Part shown: positions 19,681-27,674 of the stretch, piece after piece
Position numbering within the stretch: position 1 is the stretch's first letter
How the letters are laid out: every line of letters starts with the position of its first letter
From: UBA1309 sp047605645
GTDB taxonomy: Bacteria > Bacteroidota > Bacteroidia > Bacteroidales > Dysgonomonadaceae
NCBI GenBank assembly: GCA_047605645.1
Contig: JASGFJ010000024.1
Span: forward strand, 15,520-79,519
Reading direction: 5' to 3'
Length of the DNA: 64,000 nucleotides
Position numbers and translations under genes: made by a program
The notes under the pieces: model-generated
Databases searched by the model: none
The model's input: only the letters and a program-made list of their open reading frames with translations
What the model was told of the DNA's origin: nothing

Positions 19681-19714
19681 AAGCCGGAGACCGTGTTTTC
19701 ACGGTCTCCGGCTT
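19681..19714 (+). terminator. Rho-independent terminator at the end of the utilisation locus
   Basis: A perfect 14-bp stem (AAGCCGGAGACCGT, ACGGTCTCCGGCTT) encloses a 6-base loop and is followed by CTGTTTG. It may also stop transcription of the convergent AraC gene. Confidence 0.85.
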
Positions 19715-19820
19715 CTGTTTGTCCTGTATTGTGTGTACCGCTATTTTGTTTTCTTTTTACCTCCCGGGCTTTTGTCCGCAAAGGGTAGCGGGAGCATTCC
19801 GGCGGTGCTGGAGGCGGTAT

Positions 19821-20684
19821 TTAAGATTTTCTGTATTTGAGCGGCGTTATGCCGGTATGTTTCTTAAAGTAACTCCCTAAAAAAGACGAATTCGGGAAAT
19901 TCATTTCGTCTGCTATTTGCAAAATGGTTAGGTTGGTCGTTTTCAGCATAGATTTAATATAAATAATAGTGACATTGTTGATCCACTCCATAATGCTTCT
20001 GCCGCTAACCTTCTTAATCCTCTGAGACAAATATTTGGGAGATAAGTACATTTTGTTTGCATAGAATATCACGGTTCTCTCTTCCTTGATGTGTTCTCTC
20101 AGTAGTTTTATGAGTTGCCAGAACAATTCTTCGTCGTGATTCTTCGACTCTATTCCTTTAGCCGTATCCCCATGAAGTAAAGGATAGTATAAACTAACGT
20201 ATTCCGTCATAAAGGAAGCCAGCAGGTTTTGAGATAATAATATCTCATAAGGGTGTTTCTCTCTTTGGTATTGAGTGAGTAAGAAACTATGAAATTCCGA
20301 TAAACAGTCAAATTGTCTGTCTGTAAGTTTCAGGGTCGGGTATTTGGAGACATATTCGACAAAATCAATTTCACGGGGAGTATTCAGGGCTAAACTGAAA
20401 TCAGGTGAAAAATACAGGTATTTGAGTCCCAAATCTTTGTCGTACTTTTTTATTTCACACAAACTACCCGGAAATATAGTCAATAAGGTATTCCTGTCCA
20501 CATCGTATTCTGCCAGGTTGATTTGTATTCTCATCGTGCCGCTGACACACAAGAGGATGATGACCCGGTTTACGGCAGTCGGATATGACAATGATAAAAT
20601 GTCATTTTCCTTCACAACATCGGATACAAAATAGTCTTTTGTGGTTGAAACGGTTCGTAAATAAGAAGAGGTATTCGCAACCAT
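19821..20684 (-). CDS. AraC-family transcriptional regulator
   Basis: The 287-residue protein has a cupin-like N-terminal sensing half (about 1-150) and a C-terminal AraC double helix-turn-helix (about 185-285). Recognisable elements are KMYLSPKYLSQRIKKVSGRSIMEWINNVTI and a final LQIADEMNFPNSSFLGSYFKKHTGITPLKYR. It is transcribed toward the utilisation locus and away from the MarR/efflux operon, with 327 bases between the divergent starts. It may regulate the efflux genes, the secreted-enzyme genes or both; the sequence does not decide. No hybrid two-component regulator or ECF sigma/anti-sigma pair, the common regulators of such loci, is visible here. Confidence 0.9.
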   Translation of the reverse strand: MVANTSSYLRTVSTTKDYFVSDVVKENDILSLSYPTAVNRVIILLCVSGTMRIQINLAEYDVDRNTLLTIFPGSLCEIKKYDKDLGLKYLYFSPDFSLALNTPREIDFVEYVSKYPTLKLTDRQFDCLSEFHSFLLTQYQREKHPYEILLSQNLLASFMTEYVSLYYPLLHGDTAKGIESKNHDEELFWQLIKLLREHIKEERTVIFYANKMYLSPKYLSQRIKKVSGRSIMEWINNVTIIYIKSMLKTTNLTILQIADEMNFPNSSFLGSYFKKHTGITPLKYRKS

Positions 20685-21011
20685 AGGGGAATGATTTTTA
20701 GTTATAATTCTTTCTAATACTGCAAGATAAGGCTAAAATAGTATTTTTTTTAACAATACAGACAAATTAACCTCTGTAAATAACTCTTTTTATTCAAATT
20801 TTGGGAACAGATGCGTTTTCTCTCTTCTATTCATATCGTGTTTTAAGGTGTTTGTGTCACTTCTCTATAATAGTGATTATTATAGAAATACATATAAAGG
20901 GTAAAATCGAACATTTGTAGTGTAAAATAAGATAACTAAAACGCATTGATTCTGTGCATCTTTGTATTTGTAAGAACGAGCAACTATGGATAGCACAAAA
21001 AAATATTTTCT
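20685..21011. other. Divergent control region between the AraC and MarR genes
   Basis: This AT-rich 327-base spacer should carry the promoters of both flanking genes. It contains a 23-base palindrome at 20864-20886 (separate entry) and CATCTTTG at 20957-20964, one base from the Bacteroidetes -7 consensus and 47 bases before the marR start. Nothing else stands out. Confidence 0.5.
20864..20886. promoter_or_regulatory. Palindrome, candidate MarR (or AraC) operator
   Basis: Perfect 9-bp arms, TCTATAATA and TATTATAGA, are separated by GTGAT. The size and symmetry suit a dimeric winged-helix repressor such as MarR. It lies 125 bases before the marR start. There is no direct evidence of binding. 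Confidence 0.35.
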
Positions 21012-21467
21012 ATGGACACACTTTACCCTACCCATGAATTGCCATCAGAAATTGCAGATAATCTGTTTGGAATATGCAAGCTTATTAAGAAGCTGAAAAA
21101 GGGCTGCCTTGCAAAATATGGGTTGACCAGTTCTCAATTTGAAATATTGAAGGCGATCTGTGATATATCCGCAGAAGGGCGCGAAATCATTCAGATAAAC
21201 CTTTCGGAAAGAACAGAAATCGATCCCATGTCTACTTCTGTAATATTACGAGGGCTGCAACGAAAAGGTTTTGTAACCAGACAACGAAGCAAGAAAAATA
21301 CACGCACTATTATTATTGATATCACTCCGAAAGGAAAAATTATTTGTCAAAAATCACGAAAGCGAATAGAAGAACTATTTATTGCCTTATTTCAAAACAC
21401 AAACAGAAAAGTTCTTGAAAAACAATTATATATAATCTTGGAGAGCTCTAATCAATTAAACTGCTAA
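21012..21467 (+). CDS. MarR-family transcriptional regulator
   Basis: This 151-residue winged-helix protein has the MarR layout: an N-terminal dimerisation helix (EIADNLFGICKLIKKLKK), a recognition region (about 62-90: INLSERTEIDPMSTSVILRGLQRKGFVTR) and a basic wing (RQRSKKNTRTIIIDITPKG). It precedes the efflux adaptor gene by only 4 bases, so it is probably the first gene of the operon. MarR proteins usually repress drug-efflux genes and are released by small ligands, so it likely controls the pump and itself. The palindrome upstream is a possible operator. Confidence 0.9.
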   Translation: MDTLYPTHELPSEIADNLFGICKLIKKLKKGCLAKYGLTSSQFEILKAICDISAEGREIIQINLSERTEIDPMSTSVILRGLQRKGFVTRQRSKKNTRTIIIDITPKGKIICQKSRKRIEELFIALFQNTNRKVLEKQLYIILESSNQLNC

Positions 21468-21471
21468 TTAC

Positions 21472-22578
21472 ATGAAACAGACGAAAATCATTCTTGGAGC
21501 AACAGTGGCTGTGTTGCTTGTATTCACCTCTTGTGGGAAAAAATATGAAAAAAAACAAAAACAGCCTCAGGTATATTCAACATCTGTTGTCGAATTACAG
21601 GATGCGGAACTACAGTCTGTATATCCTGCAACCCTTAAAGGGAAGTCAGATATTGATATTCGCCCACGCATTGATGGTTTTATAGAAGCAATTTATGTAG
21701 ATGAGGGTGCCTTTGTTAGAAAAGGACAGGTTTTGTTCAATATCAATTCTCCTCTTGCAGAGCAAAATGTGACCACTGCTGAGGCCAATGTTAAAAGTGC
21801 TTCGGCTCAAGTCAATACGGCAAATACCAATGTATTACGCTTACGTCCTTTGGCTCAGAAAGGAATTATCAGCTCTGTTCAGTTGACAATGGCTGAGGAT
21901 TCTTATCAAACGGCCCTTTCCGGATTGGCGCAGGCGGAGGCTGCACTTAAGAATGCAAAGGCGATGAGAAGCTGGACAAATGTAAGCAGCCCGGTGGACG
22001 GGGTTATCAGTTCAATCCCTTATCGTATCGGGAGTCTGGTTAATTCTTCCAATGTCCTTACCACTGTGGCCAACACAAGCAATGTGTTCGCTTATTTCTC
22101 CCTGAACGAGAAGGAATTAGAGTCGTTCTTGAATTCAATAGAAGGAAAGACGCAACAGGAAAAGATAAAAAAACTGCCGGATATCACCTTGACCCTTGCG
22201 AATGGAAATGTTTATCCCGAAAAAGGACGAATTGAGACGATTTCGGGAACTATCAATGTGACTACCGGTTCGGCTGTCTTCAGAGCCGAATTCCCAAACA
22301 AACAAGGTGTTCTGAGAAGTGGAACCAGTGGAAAGGTCTCTATTCCCTATCATTTAAAAAACGTATTTGTCATTCCTCAGAAAGCAACTATTGCCCAACA
22401 GGATAAGGTGTTGGTGTATGTTGTCAATGGAGATACCGTTTCGCATAGAGTTATTTCTGTGCTCTCTACTCCCGACGGAAAAAGTTATGTTGTAACCAAT
22501 GGATTAAAGGCCGGAGAGCGCATCGTTACCGAAGGTGTGGCAACATTGAGCAACGGTGCTAAAATAAAAGTGCAATGA
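21472..22578 (+). CDS. RND efflux periplasmic adaptor (membrane fusion protein), lipoprotein
   Basis: The 368-residue protein starts with a lipoprotein signal ending LVFTSC (Cys21). It has the MFP order: a lipoyl-like half (IDIRPRIDGFIEAIYVDEGAFVRKGQVLFNI, about 62-92), an alpha-hairpin with Ala/Asn-rich coiled coil (about 95-165), the second lipoyl half (SPVDGVISSIPYRIGSLV), then beta-barrel and membrane-proximal domains. It would bridge the inner-membrane pump and the outer-membrane factor encoded next. Spacing is tight (4 bases from marR, 39 bases to the pump gene). The substrate range is unknown, but the AcrA-like family usually exports hydrophobic drugs or bile-type detergents. Confidence 0.93.
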   Translation: MKQTKIILGATVAVLLVFTSCGKKYEKKQKQPQVYSTSVVELQDAELQSVYPATLKGKSDIDIRPRIDGFIEAIYVDEGAFVRKGQVLFNINSPLAEQNVTTAEANVKSASAQVNTANTNVLRLRPLAQKGIISSVQLTMAEDSYQTALSGLAQAEAALKNAKAMRSWTNVSSPVDGVISSIPYRIGSLVNSSNVLTTVANTSNVFAYFSLNEKELESFLNSIEGKTQQEKIKKLPDITLTLANGNVYPEKGRIETISGTINVTTGSAVFRAEFPNKQGVLRSGTSGKVSIPYHLKNVFVIPQKATIAQQDKVLVYVVNGDTVSHRVISVLSTPDGKSYVVTNGLKAGERIVTEGVATLSNGAKIKVQ

Positions 22579-22617
22579 GTGCGGTAAGTGATGATTAACT
22601 CCTAAAGAAAAAGAGAT

Positions 22618-25600
22618 ATGTTAAAAACATTTATAGAACGCCCGGTCTTATCTACCGTAATATCGGTGATTATCGTTGTGCTGGGGATTATCGGTATAAA
22701 AACGCTTCCTATCGAGCAGTATCCCGACATTGCTCCTCCAACCGTCATGATTATGGCTACCTACCCCGGAGCTAATGCTGACGTGGTTATGAAAAGTGTG
22801 GTTGTTCCTATCGAAGAGCAAGTGAATGGAGTAGAAGGAATGACTTACATGACATCTTCCGCAATGAATAGCGGAACTTCCATGACCTATGTGTTTTTTA
22901 AGCAAGGAACCAATCCGGATGTTGCTGCGGTGAATGTGCAGAATCTGGTGGCACGCGCAACTCCTTTGTTGCCGCGGGAGGTGACTCAAACAGGGGTGAT
23001 TGTGCAAAAACAACAAAATAGTACAATTCTGGGAGTTTCTTTGTCTACCAAGAATCCTCAATACGATGGACAATTCCTGCAGAATTATGCCAATATAAAT
23101 ATTATCCCTCAGATCAAGCGGGTATATGGGGTTGGAAATGCTTCGGCCTACGGAACAAAAGATTATTCCATGCGTATCTGGCTCAAACCGGATGTTATGG
23201 CTTCTTATAAAATGTCGGCACAACAGGTGATTAGCGCTTTGCAGGATCAAAACATAGAAGCGGCTCCCGGTGAATTAGGGCAAAATAGCGATCAGTCATT
23301 TCAATACACGCTGAAATTCTCCGGACGGCTCAAGTCTGTAGAGGATTTCGGCAACATTATCCTTCGCTCCGAAAATAATCACATCTTACGTGTTAAAGAT
23401 GTGGCAGAAGTGGAATTGGCTTCATTGAACTATACGGTCAGAACCATGACCAATAAAAATGAAGAGTCGGTCTTTATGGCAATCAGCCAAACCGCCGGGT
23501 CTAATGCCAAAGAGGTTATTAATGGCGTGAAAGCCGTGTTGAATGATGCGGAAAAATCCTTTCCGGAAGGTGTCAAGATCAACTATTTGATGGATTCCAG
23601 CGAATTCTTAGATGAGTCAATCAAGAAAGTGGTAGTAACCTTGTTGGAGGCATTCCTTTTGGTGTTCATGGTGGTATTTATCTTTTTACAGGATTTCCGA
23701 TCCACCCTGATACCTGCCATTGCTGTTCCGGTTGCCATTATCGGTACATTCTTCTTCCTGAAACTCTTTGGTTTTTCAATTAATTTGCTGACTTTGTTTG
23801 CTCTGGTGCTGGCCATTGGAATTGTGGTCGATGATGCCATTGTGGTGGTCGAGGCGGTTCATGCTCAAATAGAAAATGGGGAAAAAGATGCCAAGAAAGC
23901 AACACTAAAAGCGATGAAAGAAATTGCACCGGCCATTGTTTCCATTACCTTGGTGATGTCTGCTGTGTTCATTCCGGTCAGTTTTATCGGAGGAACTTCG
24001 GGTGTCTTCTTTAAGCAATTCGGGTTGACTCTGGCCGTCTCTATCCTCATTTCTGCGGTCAATGCCCTGACCTTAAGTCCGGCATTATGTGCCATCTTCC
24101 TGAAAAATAGCGGAGAACGGGAGAATAAAAAATTCCTCCGACGGTTTTATGACAATTTCAATCACCTGTTTTCTGCCGCTACTCAGAGATACAAGTCAAG
24201 TCTTCTCTTCTTAGGCAAGAAAGGAAAACGTTGGATTGTCGTATGTATTATTGGTGTTGCTTTTGTCGTATTGTATGGCCTGATGAAGTTTATTCCCACC
24301 GGATTTGTCCCTCAGGAAGACAGTGGAGGTGTTCTCGGATTCGTCACTTTGCCTCCTTCCTCTTCTCTGGAAAGATCCGATAGTATTGTAATGGAGGTGG
24401 TCGATATTGCCTCCGGTATTGAAGGTGTGAAAACGATAACCAACCTTTCGGGGGTGAATTTTATGAGCGGTGTCGGAAGTTCTTACGGAACGATAATCGT
24501 GAAAATGGATCCCTGGAGTAAGCGTAAACTTTCCACAAATGAAGTAGCATCTATACTCACAAAAGAGACAGAGAAGATAAAAGAAGCCACCTTCTTCTTT
24601 ATGGCAACTCCTACTTTGCAAGGCTTTGGTATTGGAGCCGGAGTGGAAATGCAATTGCAGGACAGGCTGGGAGGCGATATCCATAAATTCTATAATATAA
24701 CGACTGAATTTGTGAAGAAACTCAATGAGCGGGAAGAGGTGATGATGGCTATGACCAACTTCAATCCTAATTTTCCTCAGAAAGAGATTGAAGCGGACAT
24801 TCCGAAAATCAAAGCTGCCGGATTGACTCTCAATCAAGTGATGGGGACGCTTCAGATATATATCGGAAGTTATTATGCTTCAACATTCAACCTCTATGGT
24901 AAACAATTCCGGGTGATGGTTCAGGCCAAACCTGAGTACAGAAGTAAATTAGATAATCTGAATGGGATATTTGTGGAGACCAGCACCGGAGAAATGGCGC
25001 CCGTGAGCGAATTTATAACGGTTACCGATGTGACCGGCCCGCAGACTTTGAACCGTTTCAATATGTTCCAGTCGATGGATGTGACTATTATTCCGAATAT
25101 GTTGGAAGGGTATAGTTCCGGAGATGTGATTCGTATTGTTGATGAAATGTGCCAGGATCAAAGCATCTTGCCGGACGGATACAGTCATGAGTATTCGGGG
25201 ATGACACGTGAAGAGGCCAATAGTGCCGATCAAACCATTGTTATTTTTACAATTTGTCTGATATTCATTTATTTGCTGCTTGCGGCGCTGTATGAAAGTT
25301 ATATTCTGCCCTTTGCCGTGTTGTTCTCGTTGCCCATCGGATTGTCGGGCGTATTTATTTTCCTGGCGCTGCTCGGATTATCACAAGGGATTGTAAATAA
25401 TATTTATGTGCAGATTTCAATGATAATGCTTATCGGACTCTTGGCCAAGAATGCCATTCTGATCGTAGAATACGCTATTCAACGACGGGAGCAGGGGCAA
25501 AGTATTATTGATGCGGCTATCAATGGAGCGGTGGCTCGTCTCCGTCCTATTTTGATGACATCCTTTGCTTTCATATTCGGATTGCTTCCTCTGGCTTTGG

Positions 25601-25794
25601 CGACAGGTGCCGGCGCTATTGGTAACAAGTCGATAGGAATCAGTGCTATTGGAGGGATGTTTGTAGGCACTATGATTGGAGTATTGGTTATACCGACCTT
25701 GTTTATTATTTTCCAAAGTCTTCAGGAAAGATATAGCGGAAAAGACCCTCGAAAAAACATAAGTGATGAATCATTAACAGCAGAAGAATCATGA
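22618..25794 (+). CDS. RND multidrug efflux pump, AcrB/HAE1 type
   Basis: At 1058 residues it has the usual HAE1 length with twelve membrane segments and two large periplasmic loops. The N-terminus MLKTFIERPVLSTVISVIIV, the TM4 proton-relay pair Asp405-Asp406 (IVVDDAIVVVEAV) and TM10 Lys944 (LLAKNAILIVE) correspond to AcrB Asp407, Asp408 and Lys940. GANADVVMKSVVVPIEEQVNGVEGM is a typical porter-domain segment. It exports compounds using the proton gradient and should form a trimer with the adaptor and outer-membrane factor. The next gene overlaps its stop by four bases (ATGA), implying coupled translation. Confidence 0.96.
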   Translation: MLKTFIERPVLSTVISVIIVVLGIIGIKTLPIEQYPDIAPPTVMIMATYPGANADVVMKSVVVPIEEQVNGVEGMTYMTSSAMNSGTSMTYVFFKQGTNPDVAAVNVQNLVARATPLLPREVTQTGVIVQKQQNSTILGVSLSTKNPQYDGQFLQNYANINIIPQIKRVYGVGNASAYGTKDYSMRIWLKPDVMASYKMSAQQVISALQDQNIEAAPGELGQNSDQSFQYTLKFSGRLKSVEDFGNIILRSENNHILRVKDVAEVELASLNYTVRTMTNKNEESVFMAISQTAGSNAKEVINGVKAVLNDAEKSFPEGVKINYLMDSSEFLDESIKKVVVTLLEAFLLVFMVVFIFLQDFRSTLIPAIAVPVAIIGTFFFLKLFGFSINLLTLFALVLAIGIVVDDAIVVVEAVHAQIENGEKDAKKATLKAMKEIAPAIVSITLVMSAVFIPVSFIGGTSGVFFKQFGLTLAVSILISAVNALTLSPALCAIFLKNSGERENKKFLRRFYDNFNHLFSAATQRYKSSLLFLGKKGKRWIVVCIIGVAFVVLYGLMKFIPTGFVPQEDSGGVLGFVTLPPSSSLERSDSIVMEVVDIASGIEGVKTITNLSGVNFMSGVGSSYGTIIVKMDPWSKRKLSTNEVASILTKETEKIKEATFFFMATPTLQGFGIGAGVEMQLQDRLGGDIHKFYNITTEFVKKLNEREEVMMAMTNFNPNFPQKEIEADIPKIKAAGLTLNQVMGTLQIYIGSYYASTFNLYGKQFRVMVQAKPEYRSKLDNLNGIFVETSTGEMAPVSEFITVTDVTGPQTLNRFNMFQSMDVTIIPNMLEGYSSGDVIRIVDEMCQDQSILPDGYSHEYSGMTREEANSADQTIVIFTICLIFIYLLLAALYESYILPFAVLFSLPIGLSGVFIFLALLGLSQGIVNNIYVQISMIMLIGLLAKNAILIVEYAIQRREQGQSIIDAAINGAVARLRPILMTSFAFIFGLLPLALATGAGAIGNKSIGISAIGGMFVGTMIGVLVIPTLFIIFQSLQERYSGKDPRKNISDESLTAEES

Positions 25795-27215
25795 AAAGAA
25801 ACTCGATAAAGGGAATTATTATCTCCGGACTTATTGCATTGATAGGTTTGTCTTCTTGTCAGGTTATGAATAAATATGAATCCCCGAAGGTGGATAGTGA
25901 AGACCTTGTCAGAAGTAATATGGACACAGATACAACAAGCATTGCATCCATTCCCTGGCGGGAATATTTCAGCGACCCATACCTGCTGACTTACATTCGG
26001 GAAGCATTAAGTAACAATTTGGATATGTTGGTTGTCGGAGAACAGGTCAAACAAGCAGAAGCTGTTCTGGGGATGGCTCGAGCCGCCTATTTTCCCGATT
26101 TAACACTATCTGCTCAGGTGAAGCAAACCCGGTTGAGTAGCGCAGATCCGTTGACGGGTGCTCCTAAAAATAAGAATACCCTGGCTTACCATTCGGAAAG
26201 TTATTCGTTAGGGCTTGTCTCTTCCTGGGAATTAGATGTCTGGGGAAAACTGAATCGTCAATCAAAGGCGAAATATGCACAGGTTTTGAATAGTTATGCC
26301 GGACGAAACCTGATGCAAACTTCTTTGATTGCAGGAATTGCCAATACGTATTATGCATTATTGGCTTTGGATGAGCAATTGCTGGTGACTCGGGAAATGG
26401 TTGCTCTTATGCAGGAAAATTTGGAGACAACAACAGCAATGCATAATGCAGGAATGGCTACCGGTGCCGCCGTAGAGCAACTGCGCGCTGCTTTGGCTTC
26501 GACAAAAACCACGATTCCCGATTTGGAAAGTAATATCCGTAAATTGGAAAATAGTTTCTGCTTATTACTTGCACGCAAACCCGGCTCGATCGATAGGACA
26601 TCCCTGGAACAACAAAATGTGCCTGTCAGGTTATCTGTGGGTATTCCCGTACAGATGTTGGCCAATCGCCCGGATGTGAATCAAGCCGAACTGGCCTTTC
26701 GATCCGCATTCCAACTGACTCAAGCTGCAAAAGCAAGTTTCTATCCGGCTGTGAATCTAAGCACAGCCATGTTAGGGTATTCCACAACAAACGGATTGGG
26801 TCAGTTCTTTAAACCGGAAAATATTTTTGCAAGTATTGCCGGAGGACTGGTGCAACCTCTTTTTGCCCGAAAACAACTTGTTACTCAATATAAAATTGCA
26901 AAAATAGAACAACAGATTACTTTGCTTAAATTCGAAAAAGCAGTATTGACTGCGGGGCAGGAAGTCTCTGATATCTTGTTTTCTTACGAATCTTCCTTAA
27001 AGAAAAATGAAGATCGGCTAATTCAGGTTGAAGCCTTAACGAAAGCAGTGGCTTATACGCAAGAGCTGCTTAAAGCCGGTGAAGCAACCTATTTGGAAGT
27101 TATTAGTGCTCAACAGGGATTGTTGCAAGCTAAACTTAGCCGGATAGGGGATCAGTTGGAGCAATATCAGGCTGCTACCAACCTTTACCGGGCATTAGGC
27201 GGAGGCATTAACTGA
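25791..27215 (+). CDS. TolC/OprM-type outer-membrane efflux factor, lipoprotein
   Basis: The 474-residue protein has a lipoprotein signal ending GLSSC (Cys23), as in the NodT/OprM branch. It has two OEP repeats: about 60-250, with WELDVWGKLNRQSKA and ANTYYALLALDEQL, and 260-470, with LANRPDVNQAELAFRSA and GGLVQPLFARKQL. The repeats form the outer-membrane barrel and periplasmic alpha-tunnel. The start overlaps the pump stop, and a terminator-like hairpin lies about 87 bases downstream. It is the exit duct for the RND pump. Confidence 0.94.
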   Translation: MKRNSIKGIIISGLIALIGLSSCQVMNKYESPKVDSEDLVRSNMDTDTTSIASIPWREYFSDPYLLTYIREALSNNLDMLVVGEQVKQAEAVLGMARAAYFPDLTLSAQVKQTRLSSADPLTGAPKNKNTLAYHSESYSLGLVSSWELDVWGKLNRQSKAKYAQVLNSYAGRNLMQTSLIAGIANTYYALLALDEQLLVTREMVALMQENLETTTAMHNAGMATGAAVEQLRAALASTKTTIPDLESNIRKLENSFCLLLARKPGSIDRTSLEQQNVPVRLSVGIPVQMLANRPDVNQAELAFRSAFQLTQAAKASFYPAVNLSTAMLGYSTTNGLGQFFKPENIFASIAGGLVQPLFARKQLVTQYKIAKIEQQITLLKFEKAVLTAGQEVSDILFSYESSLKKNEDRLIQVEALTKAVAYTQELLKAGEATYLEVISAQQGLLQAKLSRIGDQLEQYQAATNLYRALGGGIN

Positions 27216-27302
27216 ATGGGCTCTCAGGAACAGGAAAACTCAACTGAGTAGTTTCTCTGTCGAACAGTCAATTTACCAATAGCTTTGTGAAAAGCAGATT
27301 GT

Positions 27303-27333
27303 AGAGGAGGCGACCCCAGAGGTGGCCTCCTCT
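27303..27333 (+). terminator. Terminator hairpin after the RND efflux operon
   Basis: AGAGGAGGCGACC (27303-27315) pairs with GGTGGCCTCCTCT (27321-27333) with one mismatch around a 5-base loop. The T-tract after it is weak, so termination may be partial. Confidence 0.6.
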
Positions 27334-27533
27334 TGATCGATTGAAGAAATAGTTATTCTTTCAAATGCACTCTTCTCGCTCTCTTGCCCCAAAAAGAGAA
27401 AAAGAGAAAGTTTGGCTTCGCAGGAAGTCCGAATTTCTCAGAGGATGCCCCTTTCGGTATTGAAAAAACGATCAGAGCAAAACTCCTGTCAATAACAGCA
27501 AGGATGAAATAAGTCGTTACGGGTTGAATTCCT

Positions 27534-27541
27534 TAATTTTG
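27534..27541 (+). promoter_or_regulatory. Candidate -7 box for the glycosidase cluster
   Basis: TAATTTTG matches the Bacteroidetes TAnnTTTG element. It lies 141 bases before the GH2 start and 42 bases before the short upstream frame. No good TTTG -33 element is seen at standard spacing. Confidence 0.35.
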
Positions 27542-27582
27542 TAACGCAAAGAAAATCTTATATCTAATAATATTATGTAACT

Positions 27583-27663
27583 ATGAAACGAAGCATGATT
27601 TTTATTAAATCACTCCAAACAATGATTAAAGAATCGGGCGAGTTCCATACAGCCCACCCGTAA
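27583..27663 (+). CDS. Possible 26-residue leader peptide upstream of the GH2 gene
   Basis: An ATG at 27583 opens a frame ending with TAA at 27661-27663, 11 bases before the GH2 start. The product MKRSMIFIKSLQTMIKESGE (first 20 residues) has no domain. Its place between the candidate promoter and GH2 would allow translational coupling or attenuation, but a frame this short can arise by chance. Confidence 0.2.
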   Translation: MKRSMIFIKSLQTMIKESGEFHTAHP

Positions 27664-27674
27664 AATGTAATCGT

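Larger units (their letters stand above)
27216..27674. other. 459-base spacer between the efflux operon and the glycosidase cluster
   Basis: It contains the efflux terminator (27303-27333), a candidate promoter (TAATTTTG, 27534-27541) and a 26-codon reading frame just before the GH2 gene. The remainder shows nothing recognisable. Confidence 0.6.
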
